A program made the translations under genes and the position numbers. DNA of 64,000 bases from Stenotrophomonas indicatrix. Lineage in GTDB: Bacteria; Pseudomonadota; Gammaproteobacteria; Xanthomonadales; Xanthomonadaceae. The notes beneath the pieces are model-generated. The model saw only the letters and a list, made by a program, of their open reading frames with translations. It searched no databases and was not told the origin of the DNA. Shown one piece after another: positions 37,191 through 46,443 of this stretch (the first letter of the stretch is position 1; every line of letters starts with the position of its first letter). The DNA lies in contig NZ_PEJS01000001.1 of assembly GCF_002750975.1 (NCBI RefSeq), forward strand, positions 3,348,001 through 3,412,000. Direction: 5' to 3'.

Positions 37191-37313
37191 CCGCTGCGCT
37201 CGCCGGGCATGGCCGGGCGCTACCGATGCTGACCTGTTCCGCCGGTCATGGATCGGCGCCCCCGGGTGCATCGTCGCCGGGTAGCGCCGGGCCATGCCCG
37301 GCGAGCGCAGCGG
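37191..37313. repeat. Inverted REP pair in the tctD / porin promoter region
   Basis: Left arm 37191-37224 starts CCGCTGCGCTCGCCGGGCAT and the right arm 37280-37313 ends with its exact 20-nt complement. The rest of each arm is a GTAGCGCCGGGCC-type REP with small differences. The arms are 55 bp apart, between two divergent start codons, where REPs are usually not found. Confidence 0.8.
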
Positions 37314-37439
37314 AGACCATTTACGCTGCACCGCACAAACCGCTGACAGGACGATGACAGCTTGCGCGACACAGACTGCGGCCGCGCACCGTCCGGTGCC
37401 CACGATTGCCGCGCGCCTGGCGCGCACCTGGGAGGGTTT

Positions 37440-38612
37440 GTGGAATTGAGCATTGCCTGGCGGCGTCCTGCCGCCATGATGGCCCTGGCTGCGCTGGCCG
37501 CGCCGGCCTTTGCCGAAGACGAGCGTCCAGTGACCGCCACGGTGGGCGGCCGCCTGCACCTGGACTTCGCCACCTTCGACAACGACAACCGGGGTACGCC
37601 GAACAAGGACGACACCGAGATCCGCCGCGCCTGGGTTGACGTGTCCGGCAAGTTCTTCGTGGTCGATTACAAGCTGGAAGCCGATTTCTCCGGCGACCGT
37701 GTCGAGGCCAAGGACGTCTACCTGAGCCGCAGCTTCGGCGATGCCGGCCGCCTCACCGTGGGCCAGTTCAAGCAGTATTTCTCGCTGGACGACCGCACCG
37801 GTTCCAACTACGGCAGCTTCCTGGAGCGCGGCAACGCCGGCACCACGCTGGCGCCGCTGTACCGGCTGGGCGCCTCGTGGCAGGCCAATCCGGGCGATTT
37901 CACCTGGGCGGCCAGCGTGTACAGCCTGGAGAGCATCGACGCCTGGCAGGTCAAGGGCCGCGCTGCGGGTGGACGCGTTACCTGGGCGCCGTCACCCAGC
38001 GAGGGCGACGTGCTGCACCTGGGCCTGTCGCTGGCCCGCGAGGCCTATGACAACCCGGGCGGCAACGGCACCCCGGGCCTGAAGATCCGTCCGCGTCCGG
38101 CCGGCCATCTGTCCGACGAAAGCCGCCTGACCCTGGTCGACTTCTCCGCCGGCCGCGATACCGACGTCAACAAGTGGTCGCTGGAATATGCGCAGGTGCG
38201 CGGCCCGCTGTCATGGCAGGGCGAGTTCAGCGGCGCCACCTTCGATGATGGCGCCCAGCGCGGTGACGTGATGGCCGCCTACGGCATGCTCAGCTGGTTC
38301 GTTACCGGCGAAAGCCGCGCCTACGACCGCAAGACCGGCCGCTTCGCCCGGGTCAAGAACATCCGCCACAAGGCCGGTGCCTTCGAAGTGGCCCTGCGCT
38401 ACGACCAGATGTGGGGCGCGCAGCACCTCGATGGTGCGCCGGACCTGCGCCGGGGCAGCACCGAAGGCTGGACGCTGGGCGGCAACTGGTACCTGCGCGA
38501 CAACCTGCGCTTCATGCTCAACGTGATCGAAAGCCGCAACCGCGACCGCCTGGCCGGCACCACGGTGGATCGCACGCGCGCGGTCACCGGGCGCCTGCAG
38601 TTTGATTTCTAA
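37440..38612 (+). CDS. OprO/OprP-like outer-membrane porin
   Basis: About 390 residues from a GTG at 37440, which has GGAGGG just upstream (37431-37436). A TTG at 37446 or ATG at 37476 are alternative starts, and all give the signal peptide ending LAALAAPAFA. Mature features are VGGRLHLDFATFDNDNRGTP, the Asp/Arg-rich RRAWVDVSGKFFVVDYKLEA, and FKQYFSLDDRTGSNYGSFLE, with a final strand ending in Phe (VTGRLQFDF). The order with CitMHS 75 bp downstream and TctD divergent upstream makes a citrate or other tricarboxylate pore likely; this is inference. Confidence 0.85.
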   Translation: MELSIAWRRPAAMMALAALAAPAFAEDERPVTATVGGRLHLDFATFDNDNRGTPNKDDTEIRRAWVDVSGKFFVVDYKLEADFSGDRVEAKDVYLSRSFGDAGRLTVGQFKQYFSLDDRTGSNYGSFLERGNAGTTLAPLYRLGASWQANPGDFTWAASVYSLESIDAWQVKGRAAGGRVTWAPSPSEGDVLHLGLSLAREAYDNPGGNGTPGLKIRPRPAGHLSDESRLTLVDFSAGRDTDVNKWSLEYAQVRGPLSWQGEFSGATFDDGAQRGDVMAAYGMLSWFVTGESRAYDRKTGRFARVKNIRHKAGAFEVALRYDQMWGAQHLDGAPDLRRGSTEGWTLGGNWYLRDNLRFMLNVIESRNRDRLAGTTVDRTRAVTGRLQFDF

Positions 38613-38687
38613 ACGCGTTTCCCCCGGGCGCGCACGCTCCCGAGCCCCTTCCACGTCCCACGTCCTGTTTCCTCTAGGAGTCCGCAG

Positions 38688-40019
38688 ATGATGCTGAGCA
38701 TCCTCGGCTTTGGCATGGTCATTACGTTCATGTACTTGATCATGAGCAAACGACTGTCGCCGCTCGTTGCCCTGATCACCATTCCCATCATCTTCGCCCT
38801 GATCGGTGGCTTCGCCGCCGGCATCGACGAGATGATGCTGGAAGGCATCAAGAAGATCGCGCCGACCGGCGTGATGCTGATGTTCGCCATCCTCTACTTC
38901 GGCGTGATGATCGATGCAGGCCTGTTCGATCCGCTGGTGCGGATCATCCTGCGCTTCGTCAAGGGCGACCCGATGAAGATCGTGCTTGGCACCGCCGTAT
39001 TGGCGATGCTGATCTCGCTCGACGGCGATGGCTCGACCACCTACATGATCACCGTCTCGGCGATGCTGCCGCTGTACCAGCGGCTGGGCATGAACGCGCT
39101 GAACATGACCTGCGTGACCATTCTCGCCGGTGGCGTGATGAACCTGACCCCGTGGGGCGGCCCGACCGCACGCGCGGCCACCGCACTGCACGTGGATCCT
39201 GCCGATGTGTTCGTGCCACTGATTCCCTCGATGGTGATCGCCTGCGCCGGCGTGCTGCTGCTGGCCTGGTACCTGGGCCTGAAGGAGCGTCGTCGCCTGG
39301 GCGTGGTGACCCTGCCCAAGGGCGGCAGCTGGATGGACAACAGCGTGTCCGATGACGGCAACACGCTGCCGACCGTGGAAGACGCCGAAGACACCAAGCG
39401 CCCCAAGCTGCTGTGGGTGAACCTGGTGCTGACCCTGGCGCTGATGAGCGCGCTCATCATCGGTGTGCTGCCGATGCCGGTGTTGTTCATGATCGGCTTC
39501 GCCATCGCGCTGGTGATCAACTACCCGAACCTGGCCGAACAGCGCCGCCGCGTGGTCAGCCATGCCGGCAGCGTGCTGTCGGTGGTGGCGCTGATCTTCG
39601 CCGCAGGCATCTTCACCGGCATCCTCAACAACACCGGCATGGTCGAGGCGATGTCGCACAGCTTCCTGGCGATCATCCCAGACAGCTGGGGCCCGTACCT
39701 GGCGGTGATCACCGCCGTGGCCTCGATGCCGTTCACCTTCTTCATGTCCAACGACGCGTTCTACTTCGGCGTGCTGCCGATCCTGTCCGAGGCGGCCGGC
39801 AACTACGGCATCACCCCGGTGGAAATGGCCCGCGCGTCGCTGGCCGGGCAGCCGGTGCACCTGCTCAGCCCGCTGGTGCCTTCCACCTATCTGCTGGTGG
39901 GGCTGGCCAAGGTTGAATTCGCCGACCACCAGAAATTCACCCTGAAGTGGGCGATCGCCATTTCGCTGCTGCTGATGATCGGCGGCCTGTTGTTCGGGCT
40001 CTATCCCTTCACGGCCTGA
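38688..40019 (+). CDS. CitMHS-family citrate/metal-ion proton symporter
   Basis: A 443-residue polytopic carrier of the CitMHS family, which imports citrate as a complex with Mg2+ or another divalent metal. Typical segments are MMLSILGFGMVITFMYLIMS, APTGVMLMFAILYFGVMIDA, LISLDGDGSTTYMITVSAML, the conserved MNLTPWGGPTARAATAL and FTFFMSNDAFYFGVLPIL. Length and about 12 membrane segments fit. TAGGAGT precedes the ATG. It sits in a probable operon between a porin and an SDR gene, and the TctDE pair next door is the expected regulator. Which metal complex is used cannot be read. Confidence 0.92.
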   Translation: MMLSILGFGMVITFMYLIMSKRLSPLVALITIPIIFALIGGFAAGIDEMMLEGIKKIAPTGVMLMFAILYFGVMIDAGLFDPLVRIILRFVKGDPMKIVLGTAVLAMLISLDGDGSTTYMITVSAMLPLYQRLGMNALNMTCVTILAGGVMNLTPWGGPTARAATALHVDPADVFVPLIPSMVIACAGVLLLAWYLGLKERRRLGVVTLPKGGSWMDNSVSDDGNTLPTVEDAEDTKRPKLLWVNLVLTLALMSALIIGVLPMPVLFMIGFAIALVINYPNLAEQRRRVVSHAGSVLSVVALIFAAGIFTGILNNTGMVEAMSHSFLAIIPDSWGPYLAVITAVASMPFTFFMSNDAFYFGVLPILSEAAGNYGITPVEMARASLAGQPVHLLSPLVPSTYLLVGLAKVEFADHQKFTLKWAIAISLLLMIGGLLFGLYPFTA

Positions 40020-40044
40020 TTTCCTTACCAAGGAGCGTTCTGCA

Positions 40045-40785
40045 ATGACTCTTCGCATCGCCTACGTCACCAGCGGGATGGGCAGTGTCGGCACTGCCAT
40101 CTGCCAGAGCCTGGCCCGTTCCGGCCATACCGTGGTCGCCGGCTGCGCGCCCAACTCGCCGCGCAAGGCCAACTGGTTGCGCGAGCAGCGCGAACAGGGC
40201 TTTGATTTCATCGCCTCCGAAGGCAACGCCACCGATTGGGCGTCGACCACGGCGGCCTTCGCCAAGGTGCGTGCCGAGGTCGGCGAGGTGGACGTGCTGG
40301 TCAACAACTCCGGCGGCAGCCGCGACCTGCTGTTCCGGCAGATGACGGTGGAGGACTGGAATGCAGTGATCGCCTCCAATCTCAATTCGCTGTTCAACCT
40401 GACCAAGCAGGTGGTCGATGGCATGGCCACGCGTGGCTGGGGCCGCATCATCAACATCGGTTCGGTCAGCGCCCACAAGGGCCAGATCGGCCAGGTGAAC
40501 TACGCCACGGCAAAAGCCGCGATGCACGGTTTCAGCCGTGCGCTGGCCGCTGAAGTCGCCTCGCGCGGGGTCACCGTCAACACGCTGTCGCCGGGCTACA
40601 TCGCCAGCCAGGCGATCAGCAGCTTCCCACCGGACGTGCTGGATCGACTGGCCGCGTCGGTACCGGTGCGGCGCCTGGGTCGCCCGGAAGAAGTGGCCGG
40701 CCTGTGTGCCTGGCTGGCTTCGGATGAAGCCTCCTACGTGACCGGTGCCGACTATCCGGTCAACGGTGGCCTGTACATGGGCTAG
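40045..40785 (+). CDS. SDR oxidoreductase of acetoacetyl-CoA reductase (PhaB) type
   Basis: A 246-residue classical SDR starting 25 nt after citM with AAGGAG upstream. The cofactor motif is TSGMGSVGTAI, followed by VLVNNSGGSRDLLFRQMTVE (NNSG). The catalytic Ser, Tyr and Lys are in NIGSVSAHKGQIGQVNYATA then K. The segment LSPGYIASQAI and the C-terminal VTGADYPVNGGLYMG match the PhaB/FabG group, in which PhaB reduces acetoacetyl-CoA with NADPH. No PHA synthase is in the window, so another 3-oxoacyl substrate is possible. Confidence 0.85.
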   Translation: MTLRIAYVTSGMGSVGTAICQSLARSGHTVVAGCAPNSPRKANWLREQREQGFDFIASEGNATDWASTTAAFAKVRAEVGEVDVLVNNSGGSRDLLFRQMTVEDWNAVIASNLNSLFNLTKQVVDGMATRGWGRIINIGSVSAHKGQIGQVNYATAKAAMHGFSRALAAEVASRGVTVNTLSPGYIASQAISSFPPDVLDRLAASVPVRRLGRPEEVAGLCAWLASDEASYVTGADYPVNGGLYMG

Positions 40786-40791
40786 CCCTCT

Positions 40792-40845
40792 CCGCGCAGG
40801 GCGTGGGTCTGCTTCCCTCCCCCGATGGATTCACGCCCTGCGCGG
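40792..40845 (+). terminator. Long-loop hairpin after the citM-SDR genes
   Basis: CCGCGCAGGGCGTG (40792-40805) and CACGCCCTGCGCGG (40832-40845) are exact complements around a 26-nt loop, 7 nt after the SDR stop. Confidence 0.55.
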
Positions 40846-40946
40846 CTTCCCCCACGACGCCGTTCGTTGGTTTTCCGTAAACAAGGTTTCATGTTCCGTT
40901 CGCATAGTGGCCGTGCACCACGCCCCCGGGCCGGTGACCATCCCCC

Positions 40947-43250
40947 ATGCAATGGACCATCATGCAGACCCGATACCTGACGATCGCCGTGGCGATCGCG
41001 CTTTCCGCCGCCAGCGCCCATGCCGCTGAAGCCACCGACGCCACCGCCGACACCGCGCTGAGCGCGCAGACGCTGGATACCGTCTCGGTCATCGGCCAGG
41101 GCGAGACCCGCCAGGTGCAGCGCATCACCACCGTCGACAAGCAGGTGCTGCCGCCGGGTACCAGCGGCCAGAAGATCCTCGACCGCCTGCCCGGCGTGTC
41201 GGTGCAGTCCAACGATGCATTCGGTGCCAATGAGGAATCGCAGACCATCAGCCTGCGTGGCTTCGACAAGAGCCGCCTGGGTTACACGCTGGACGGCATC
41301 CCGCTGGGCGACAACAGCTACGGCAACTACAACGGCCTGAGCATCGCCCGTGCACTGATCGCCGAGAACCTGGCCGGCGCCGAGCTGTCGCAGGGCATCG
41401 GCTCGCTGGGCGTGGCCTCGACCAGCAACCTTGGCGGCACCATCCAGTACTTCTCGATGGACCCGTCCACCGAATTCGGCGGCCGCGCCAGCATCACCGT
41501 CGGCGATGACAACCAGCGCCGCGGCTACCTGCGGGTGGACACCGGCGACATCAACGGCTTCTCGGCCTACGTGTCCGGCGTGCACCAGGACCAGGACATG
41601 TGGGCCGCGCCGTACCAGAACCAGACCACCCGCCAGTTCAATGCCAAGGCAGTATGGAACGTGGGCGACAACCGCTTCGGTGCCTTCGTCGCCACCTCGC
41701 GCGCCAGCCAGGCCAACTATGCCTACCTGTCCAAGGACATGCTGGCGCGCGGGCTGGGCTATGACTGGAATATCTATGCACCGGACTGGGATCGCGCCGT
41801 CGCGGCTGCATACTGCGCACCGGGCACCTACAACAAGGCACGCTGTGCGTTCAGTGGCGGCGTCAACAGCATCGACGATGCCTACTACCAGAGCCGTGCG
41901 CTGCGCGATGACAACCTGTACTCGATCGAGGCCGACATCCGCCTGGGTGAACAGGGCCGCCTGAAACTACTGGGCTACCACCACGAAAACCGAGGCCAGG
42001 GCCACTGGTGGGCACCGGGCCAGCCGTCCTACCCGGGCACCGACAGGATGCTGCCGATCTCGATCCGCAGCACCAACTACACCATCAACCGCGATGGCGT
42101 GACCGCTGCGCTGTCGTGGACGCTGGGCATCCACGAACTGGAAGCCGGCGTGTGGTACGAGCAGAACGACCATAACGTTTCGCGCAACTTCTACTACATC
42201 AGCGGCCCGTTCCTGGACGACCTGTACCTGCAGAATCCGGACCGTCGCCTGTTCAACCAGGACTTCGACATCCGTACCCGCCAGTTCTATGTGCAGGACC
42301 GCATGCGCTTCCTCGACCAGCGCCTGACCGTGGACGTGGGCATCAAGAGCCCCAAAACACGCATGAGCGCCAAGGCCCAGCCGGGCGTGGAAACCAGCAT
42401 CGCCTCGGGTACGCTGACCGCCAAGGAATCGGTGCTGCCGCAGCTGGGCGTGGGCTTCAAGCTCAACGCCAACAATGAAGTGTTCGCCTCGTACGCCGAG
42501 AACATCGCCGCCTTCGTTGGCGGCGGCAGCGGCGGCCCGCTGCAGGTGTCGCCGGAATCGTTCGCGGCCAGCGCCGGCCTGGAGCCGGAGAAGTCCAAGA
42601 GCCTGGAAGCTGGTTTCCGTACCTTCGGCGAGAAATACCAGGCGTCGATCGCGGCCTACAACGTGAAGTTCGACAACCGTCTGCTGTCGTTGAACCCGTG
42701 CTCGAGCATCGAGGTAGGCACGCGTCCGGAATGCGTGACGCGCTTCATCAACGTCGGCTCGGTGAAGAGCCATGGCGCAGAGCTGACCTTCATCCTCAAG
42801 CCGGTCGATGGCCTGCAGTGGTACAACGCGCTGTCCTGGAACAAGACCACCTACGAGGATGACTACACCTCGGGCGGTGCGATCGTACCGGTGGCCGGCA
42901 AGATCACCGTGGATACGCCGCAGCGCATGGCGTCCAGCGAGATCAGCTGGAACCGCGATGGCTTCTTCGCCAGCCTGCGCGCCAAGTACACCGGCAAGCG
43001 GTACTACACCTACACCAACGACCAGTCGGTGCCGGGCGTGACCACCTTCGATGCCGGCGCCGGCTACGACTTCGGCCCGGGCATGGGCCTGCGCAACGTG
43101 CGGGTGTCGTTGAACGCGACCAACCTGACCAACAAGCGCTATGCGGGCCAGCTGAGTTCGTTCGCACCGACCGATCCGAAGGGCACGCGGTATGCAATCC
43201 ATGCGAGTGCGCCGCGGCAGATCTTCATGACGGTGGCGGCGGAGTTCTAA
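40947..43250 (+). CDS. TonB-dependent outer-membrane receptor
   Basis: A 767-residue TonB-dependent receptor. ATGs at 40947 and 40962 both precede the signal peptide (MQTRYLTIAVAIALSAASAH, cleaved after HAAEA). A TonB-box-like LDTVSVIGQ is followed by the plug domain: PGTSGQKILDRLPGVSVQSN, SQTISLRGFDKSRLGYTLDG, GVASTSNLGGTIQY. A barrel of about 600 residues follows, ending in Phe (IFMTVAAEF). The late NATNLTNKRYAG is a receptor hallmark. There is no FecA-like signalling extension, so it does not regulate through an anti-sigma factor. Substrate is unknown; closeness to the citrate-type genes hints at a metal-citrate complex but is weak evidence. Confidence 0.92.
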   Translation: MQWTIMQTRYLTIAVAIALSAASAHAAEATDATADTALSAQTLDTVSVIGQGETRQVQRITTVDKQVLPPGTSGQKILDRLPGVSVQSNDAFGANEESQTISLRGFDKSRLGYTLDGIPLGDNSYGNYNGLSIARALIAENLAGAELSQGIGSLGVASTSNLGGTIQYFSMDPSTEFGGRASITVGDDNQRRGYLRVDTGDINGFSAYVSGVHQDQDMWAAPYQNQTTRQFNAKAVWNVGDNRFGAFVATSRASQANYAYLSKDMLARGLGYDWNIYAPDWDRAVAAAYCAPGTYNKARCAFSGGVNSIDDAYYQSRALRDDNLYSIEADIRLGEQGRLKLLGYHHENRGQGHWWAPGQPSYPGTDRMLPISIRSTNYTINRDGVTAALSWTLGIHELEAGVWYEQNDHNVSRNFYYISGPFLDDLYLQNPDRRLFNQDFDIRTRQFYVQDRMRFLDQRLTVDVGIKSPKTRMSAKAQPGVETSIASGTLTAKESVLPQLGVGFKLNANNEVFASYAENIAAFVGGGSGGPLQVSPESFAASAGLEPEKSKSLEAGFRTFGEKYQASIAAYNVKFDNRLLSLNPCSSIEVGTRPECVTRFINVGSVKSHGAELTFILKPVDGLQWYNALSWNKTTYEDDYTSGGAIVPVAGKITVDTPQRMASSEISWNRDGFFASLRAKYTGKRYYTYTNDQSVPGVTTFDAGAGYDFGPGMGLRNVRVSLNATNLTNKRYAGQLSSFAPTDPKGTRYAIHASAPRQIFMTVAAEF

Positions 43251-43292
43251 GTCGAAAGCGGGCGCTGCGGCGCGTTGATTGTTCCTGCATGG

Positions 43293-43475
43293 CGTGGGTA
43301 GGCAGGCCCATGCAGGACACGCCGTAAACCCATCCATGGGGGCTCGATGGCGCCTTGCTCGCGTGCGCTGTCCTGCGCACACGGCAAGACCGGGGTTGGG
43401 CGTCCTGCCCAACCCGCCAGTCGCATGCGACTGGCCCATGGCGCCAACGGTCCTGCATGGGCCTGCCTACCCGCG
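43293..43475 (+). repeat. Self-complementary 183-bp element, copy D (GGACACGCCGYAA family) with nested hairpins
   Basis: Outer arms 43296-43318 and 43450-43472 are a perfect 23-bp stem, extendable by three pairs past one wobble. The head at 43315 reads GGACACGCCGTAAACCCATC then CATGGGGGCTCG. A second helix TGGCGCC (43348-43354) / GGCGCCA (43440-43446) encloses three hairpins: GTGCGC/GCGCAC (43363-43380), GGGTTGGGC/GCCCAACCC (43393-43415) and the palindrome GCCAGTCGCATGCGACTGGC (43416-43435). The result is a cloverleaf-like fold. There is no coding frame. Confidence 0.7.
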
Positions 43476-43527
43476 CTGGACAGTTCCCCGCGCCGGCGCG
43501 GAGGCAATGGAAAGCAAGAGCAAAAGC

Positions 43528-43566
43528 AAAAGCAAAGAGCCGGGCAGTGCCCGGCTCTTTGCTTTT
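43528..43566. terminator. 18-bp perfect palindrome with A/T-rich ends (bidirectional terminator)
   Basis: AAAAGCAAAGAGCCGGGC (43528-43545) and its exact complement (43549-43566) flank AGT. The outer A-run and T-run make it a good intrinsic terminator in both directions, as needed between the TonB receptor (plus) and the QEGLA gene (minus). It lies centrally between hairpin copies D and E. Confidence 0.8.
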
Positions 43567-43620
43567 CAAGCGCAATCCCTTCGGCGCGGTGATGTGCTGC
43601 CGCCCGCGCGGGAAACTGTC

Positions 43621-43730
43621 TGGCGGCGGTGGGGCACCCTGGCCAGGACCGTGAGGCGCATGGATGCGCCGATCGAGCCCCCATGGATGGGTTTACGGCG
43701 TGTCCTGGCCAGGGTGCCCCACCGCCGCCA
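43621..43730 (-). repeat. Self-complementary 110-bp element, copy E, inverted relative to copy D
   Basis: Outer arms 43621-43649 and 43702-43730 are a perfect 29-bp inverted repeat (TGGCGGCGGTGGGGCACCCT then GGCCAGGAC). Read on the minus strand the interior starts GGACACGCCGTAAACCCATC and goes on CATGGGGGCTCGAT, identical to copy D for 34 nt, then the inner hairpin GGCGCAT-CC-ATGCGCC (43655-43670). Copies D, the palindrome and E account for most of the gene-free stretch 43251-43775. Confidence 0.75.
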
Positions 43731-43775
43731 ACCGATATCAATCGAGGCGCCAGCGCATCATCCCGCCAACGCATT

Positions 43776-45029
43776 TCATTCCGGCGCCAGCTGGTCCATC
43801 CGGATGCGGTTGGCGAACAGCGAGAACGCCAGCATGCCAGCCAGGCCGTTGGCCCGGCTCATCCAGTGCGGCAGCCAGCGCGGTGGCTTCAGCACACCCG
43901 ATTCGAACAGCGGGGCGAACGCAATCGCATCGGTCAGGCTCATCTTGCCGGCGAACAACCAGCGGCAGACCTGCAGGCGATCCTCGGCCAGCATGTGGCG
44001 GAAGAAGGTATGCACCGACACCAGCCCGCGCAGGTACACCGTGTCCTTGGTGAAGGCCAGGCCGCCACTTGGCGGCACTCCGCGGAACACCCGCTGCGCC
44101 GAGGCGAAGCTCTCTTCCGGGTTCTGCCCGGCATCGCAGAAGTAGCGGAACACCTCGATGAAGTCCGCACCTTCGCGCGCCATCGCGATCGCCTCGGTTC
44201 GCAGGCTGATGCGCTTCAGGCGCTCGATGTCGATGCTGCCGGTGATCTGCTCGGCAAACGTCGCCAGTCCTTCCTGGGTGGCCGTCACCCGTGGCGAGGA
44301 CAGCGCCAGGCTCGGCAGCACCGGCTGCGCGCGACCGTTCAACGCCGTCAACGAATGCACCAGCGCTTCATGATGGAACAACTGCGCGCGATCGTAGGCG
44401 CTGAAACGCGCACTGGTGCGCAGGCGGATGCGGGTCGGTCCGGCAGCCGCCTTCGAGACCAGCTCCGGGTCCAGCTGCACCTGGATGATGCGTGATTCAA
44501 AGAACGCATCGAGATCATTCTGCAGCTGCAGCTGCAGGGCGATGGCCGAGACCGGCACCTGCTCTTCCGGTGCCAGCAGCTCGTGATCCAGTTCGGCAGC
44601 AATCTGGATGAAGTGGCGCGCCGCATCGCGCGTGCTCGGTCCGTTGCCCGGCAAAGGCTGCTCGGGTGACCCGAACAACTGCATCGAACAGGCATCCACG
44701 GCCGCGGTACCGAGGCCTTCCAGCAGCTGCGCTGCCAGATCCCAGCTCTGCGCGGATTGCCGCACGTAATGGCCCAGCGGATGGCTTTCGTCACACTCGG
44801 CAGCGAGCGCGGCCAGCGCGCGACGCTCGTCGCTGAAGTCCAGCTTCGGGTAGTCGACCACCGGCAGCGTCGGCCGGCCACGGGCCACGCTGTCCAGGAA
44901 GGGTGCCTGCAGTGTCGCCGGCCAGCTGGTCAGGCCCAGCAGGCGGATGCCTCCTACGGCCTCGACCAGGCGCGCATCGAGCGCTGCATGGTGGGCCACG
45001 TCACGGTCCAGCGTCGCGGTCGGTTCCAT
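43776..45029 (-). CDS. QEGLA-motif (DUF1704) putative metallopeptidase
   Basis: A 417-residue protein of the family annotated as flavohemoglobin expression-modulating QEGLA motif protein, related to eukaryotic MATCAP/KIAA0895 proteins. The start at 45029 (MEPTATLDRDVAHHAALDAR) avoids the REPs upstream. The zinc-site helix is FHHEALVHSLTALNG (HExxxH) and the name-giving motif appears as TATQEGLATFAEQITG. Family relatives in animals are tyrosine carboxypeptidases; the bacterial role is unknown. No signal peptide, so it should be cytosolic. Confidence 0.87.
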   Translation of the reverse strand: MEPTATLDRDVAHHAALDARLVEAVGGIRLLGLTSWPATLQAPFLDSVARGRPTLPVVDYPKLDFSDERRALAALAAECDESHPLGHYVRQSAQSWDLAAQLLEGLGTAAVDACSMQLFGSPEQPLPGNGPSTRDAARHFIQIAAELDHELLAPEEQVPVSAIALQLQLQNDLDAFFESRIIQVQLDPELVSKAAAGPTRIRLRTSARFSAYDRAQLFHHEALVHSLTALNGRAQPVLPSLALSSPRVTATQEGLATFAEQITGSIDIERLKRISLRTEAIAMAREGADFIEVFRYFCDAGQNPEESFASAQRVFRGVPPSGGLAFTKDTVYLRGLVSVHTFFRHMLAEDRLQVCRWLFAGKMSLTDAIAFAPLFESGVLKPPRWLPHWMSRANGLAGMLAFSLFANRIRMDQLAPE

Positions 45030-45060
45030 GGGCGGACTATAACGCCCTGCCCGCGCGTTG

Positions 45061-45194
45061 GTAGGTGCCAACCTTGGTTGGCATCCGCCGACGGCGGGCT
45101 TCGGACACCTCCGTGCCAACCAAGGTTGGCACCCACCAAGAGCGGGCAGAGGCCGGCTTCGGACGCCTCCGTGCCAACCAAGGTTGGCACCTAC
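45061..45194. repeat. Three GTAG REPs with a GGTGCCAACC core
   Basis: Copies at 45061-45085 (plus, GTAGGTGCCAACCTTGGTTG), 45113-45133 (minus) and 45171-45194 (minus, ending CACCTAC). The two minus copies are 58 bp apart with similar linkers containing CTTCGGAC and CCTCC, indicating a local duplication. They lie between the rsgA stop and the QEGLA gene start. Confidence 0.85.
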
Positions 45195-45221
45195 CGGAAG
45201 CGGGTTTCCGGCACCGCGGGG

Positions 45222-46322
<1,101 letters not shown>

Positions 46323-46443
46323 CGCCGCCATTCTACCTGTGTGGTGCCGCCCAGCCCAATGTTGGCGGGCCCTGCGGCCCTTGCCATGCGCTGCAGCAAT
46401 TCCGCTACCATGGAAGCCCCATGCCTTTTGCGGCCCACCGCCC

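Noticed and set aside
40947..43250. TonB receptor as FecA (iron dicitrate) because of the nearby citrate genes
   Set aside because: The FecA-type N-terminal signalling domain and fecIR genes are absent, and the loop sequences do not identify a substrate.
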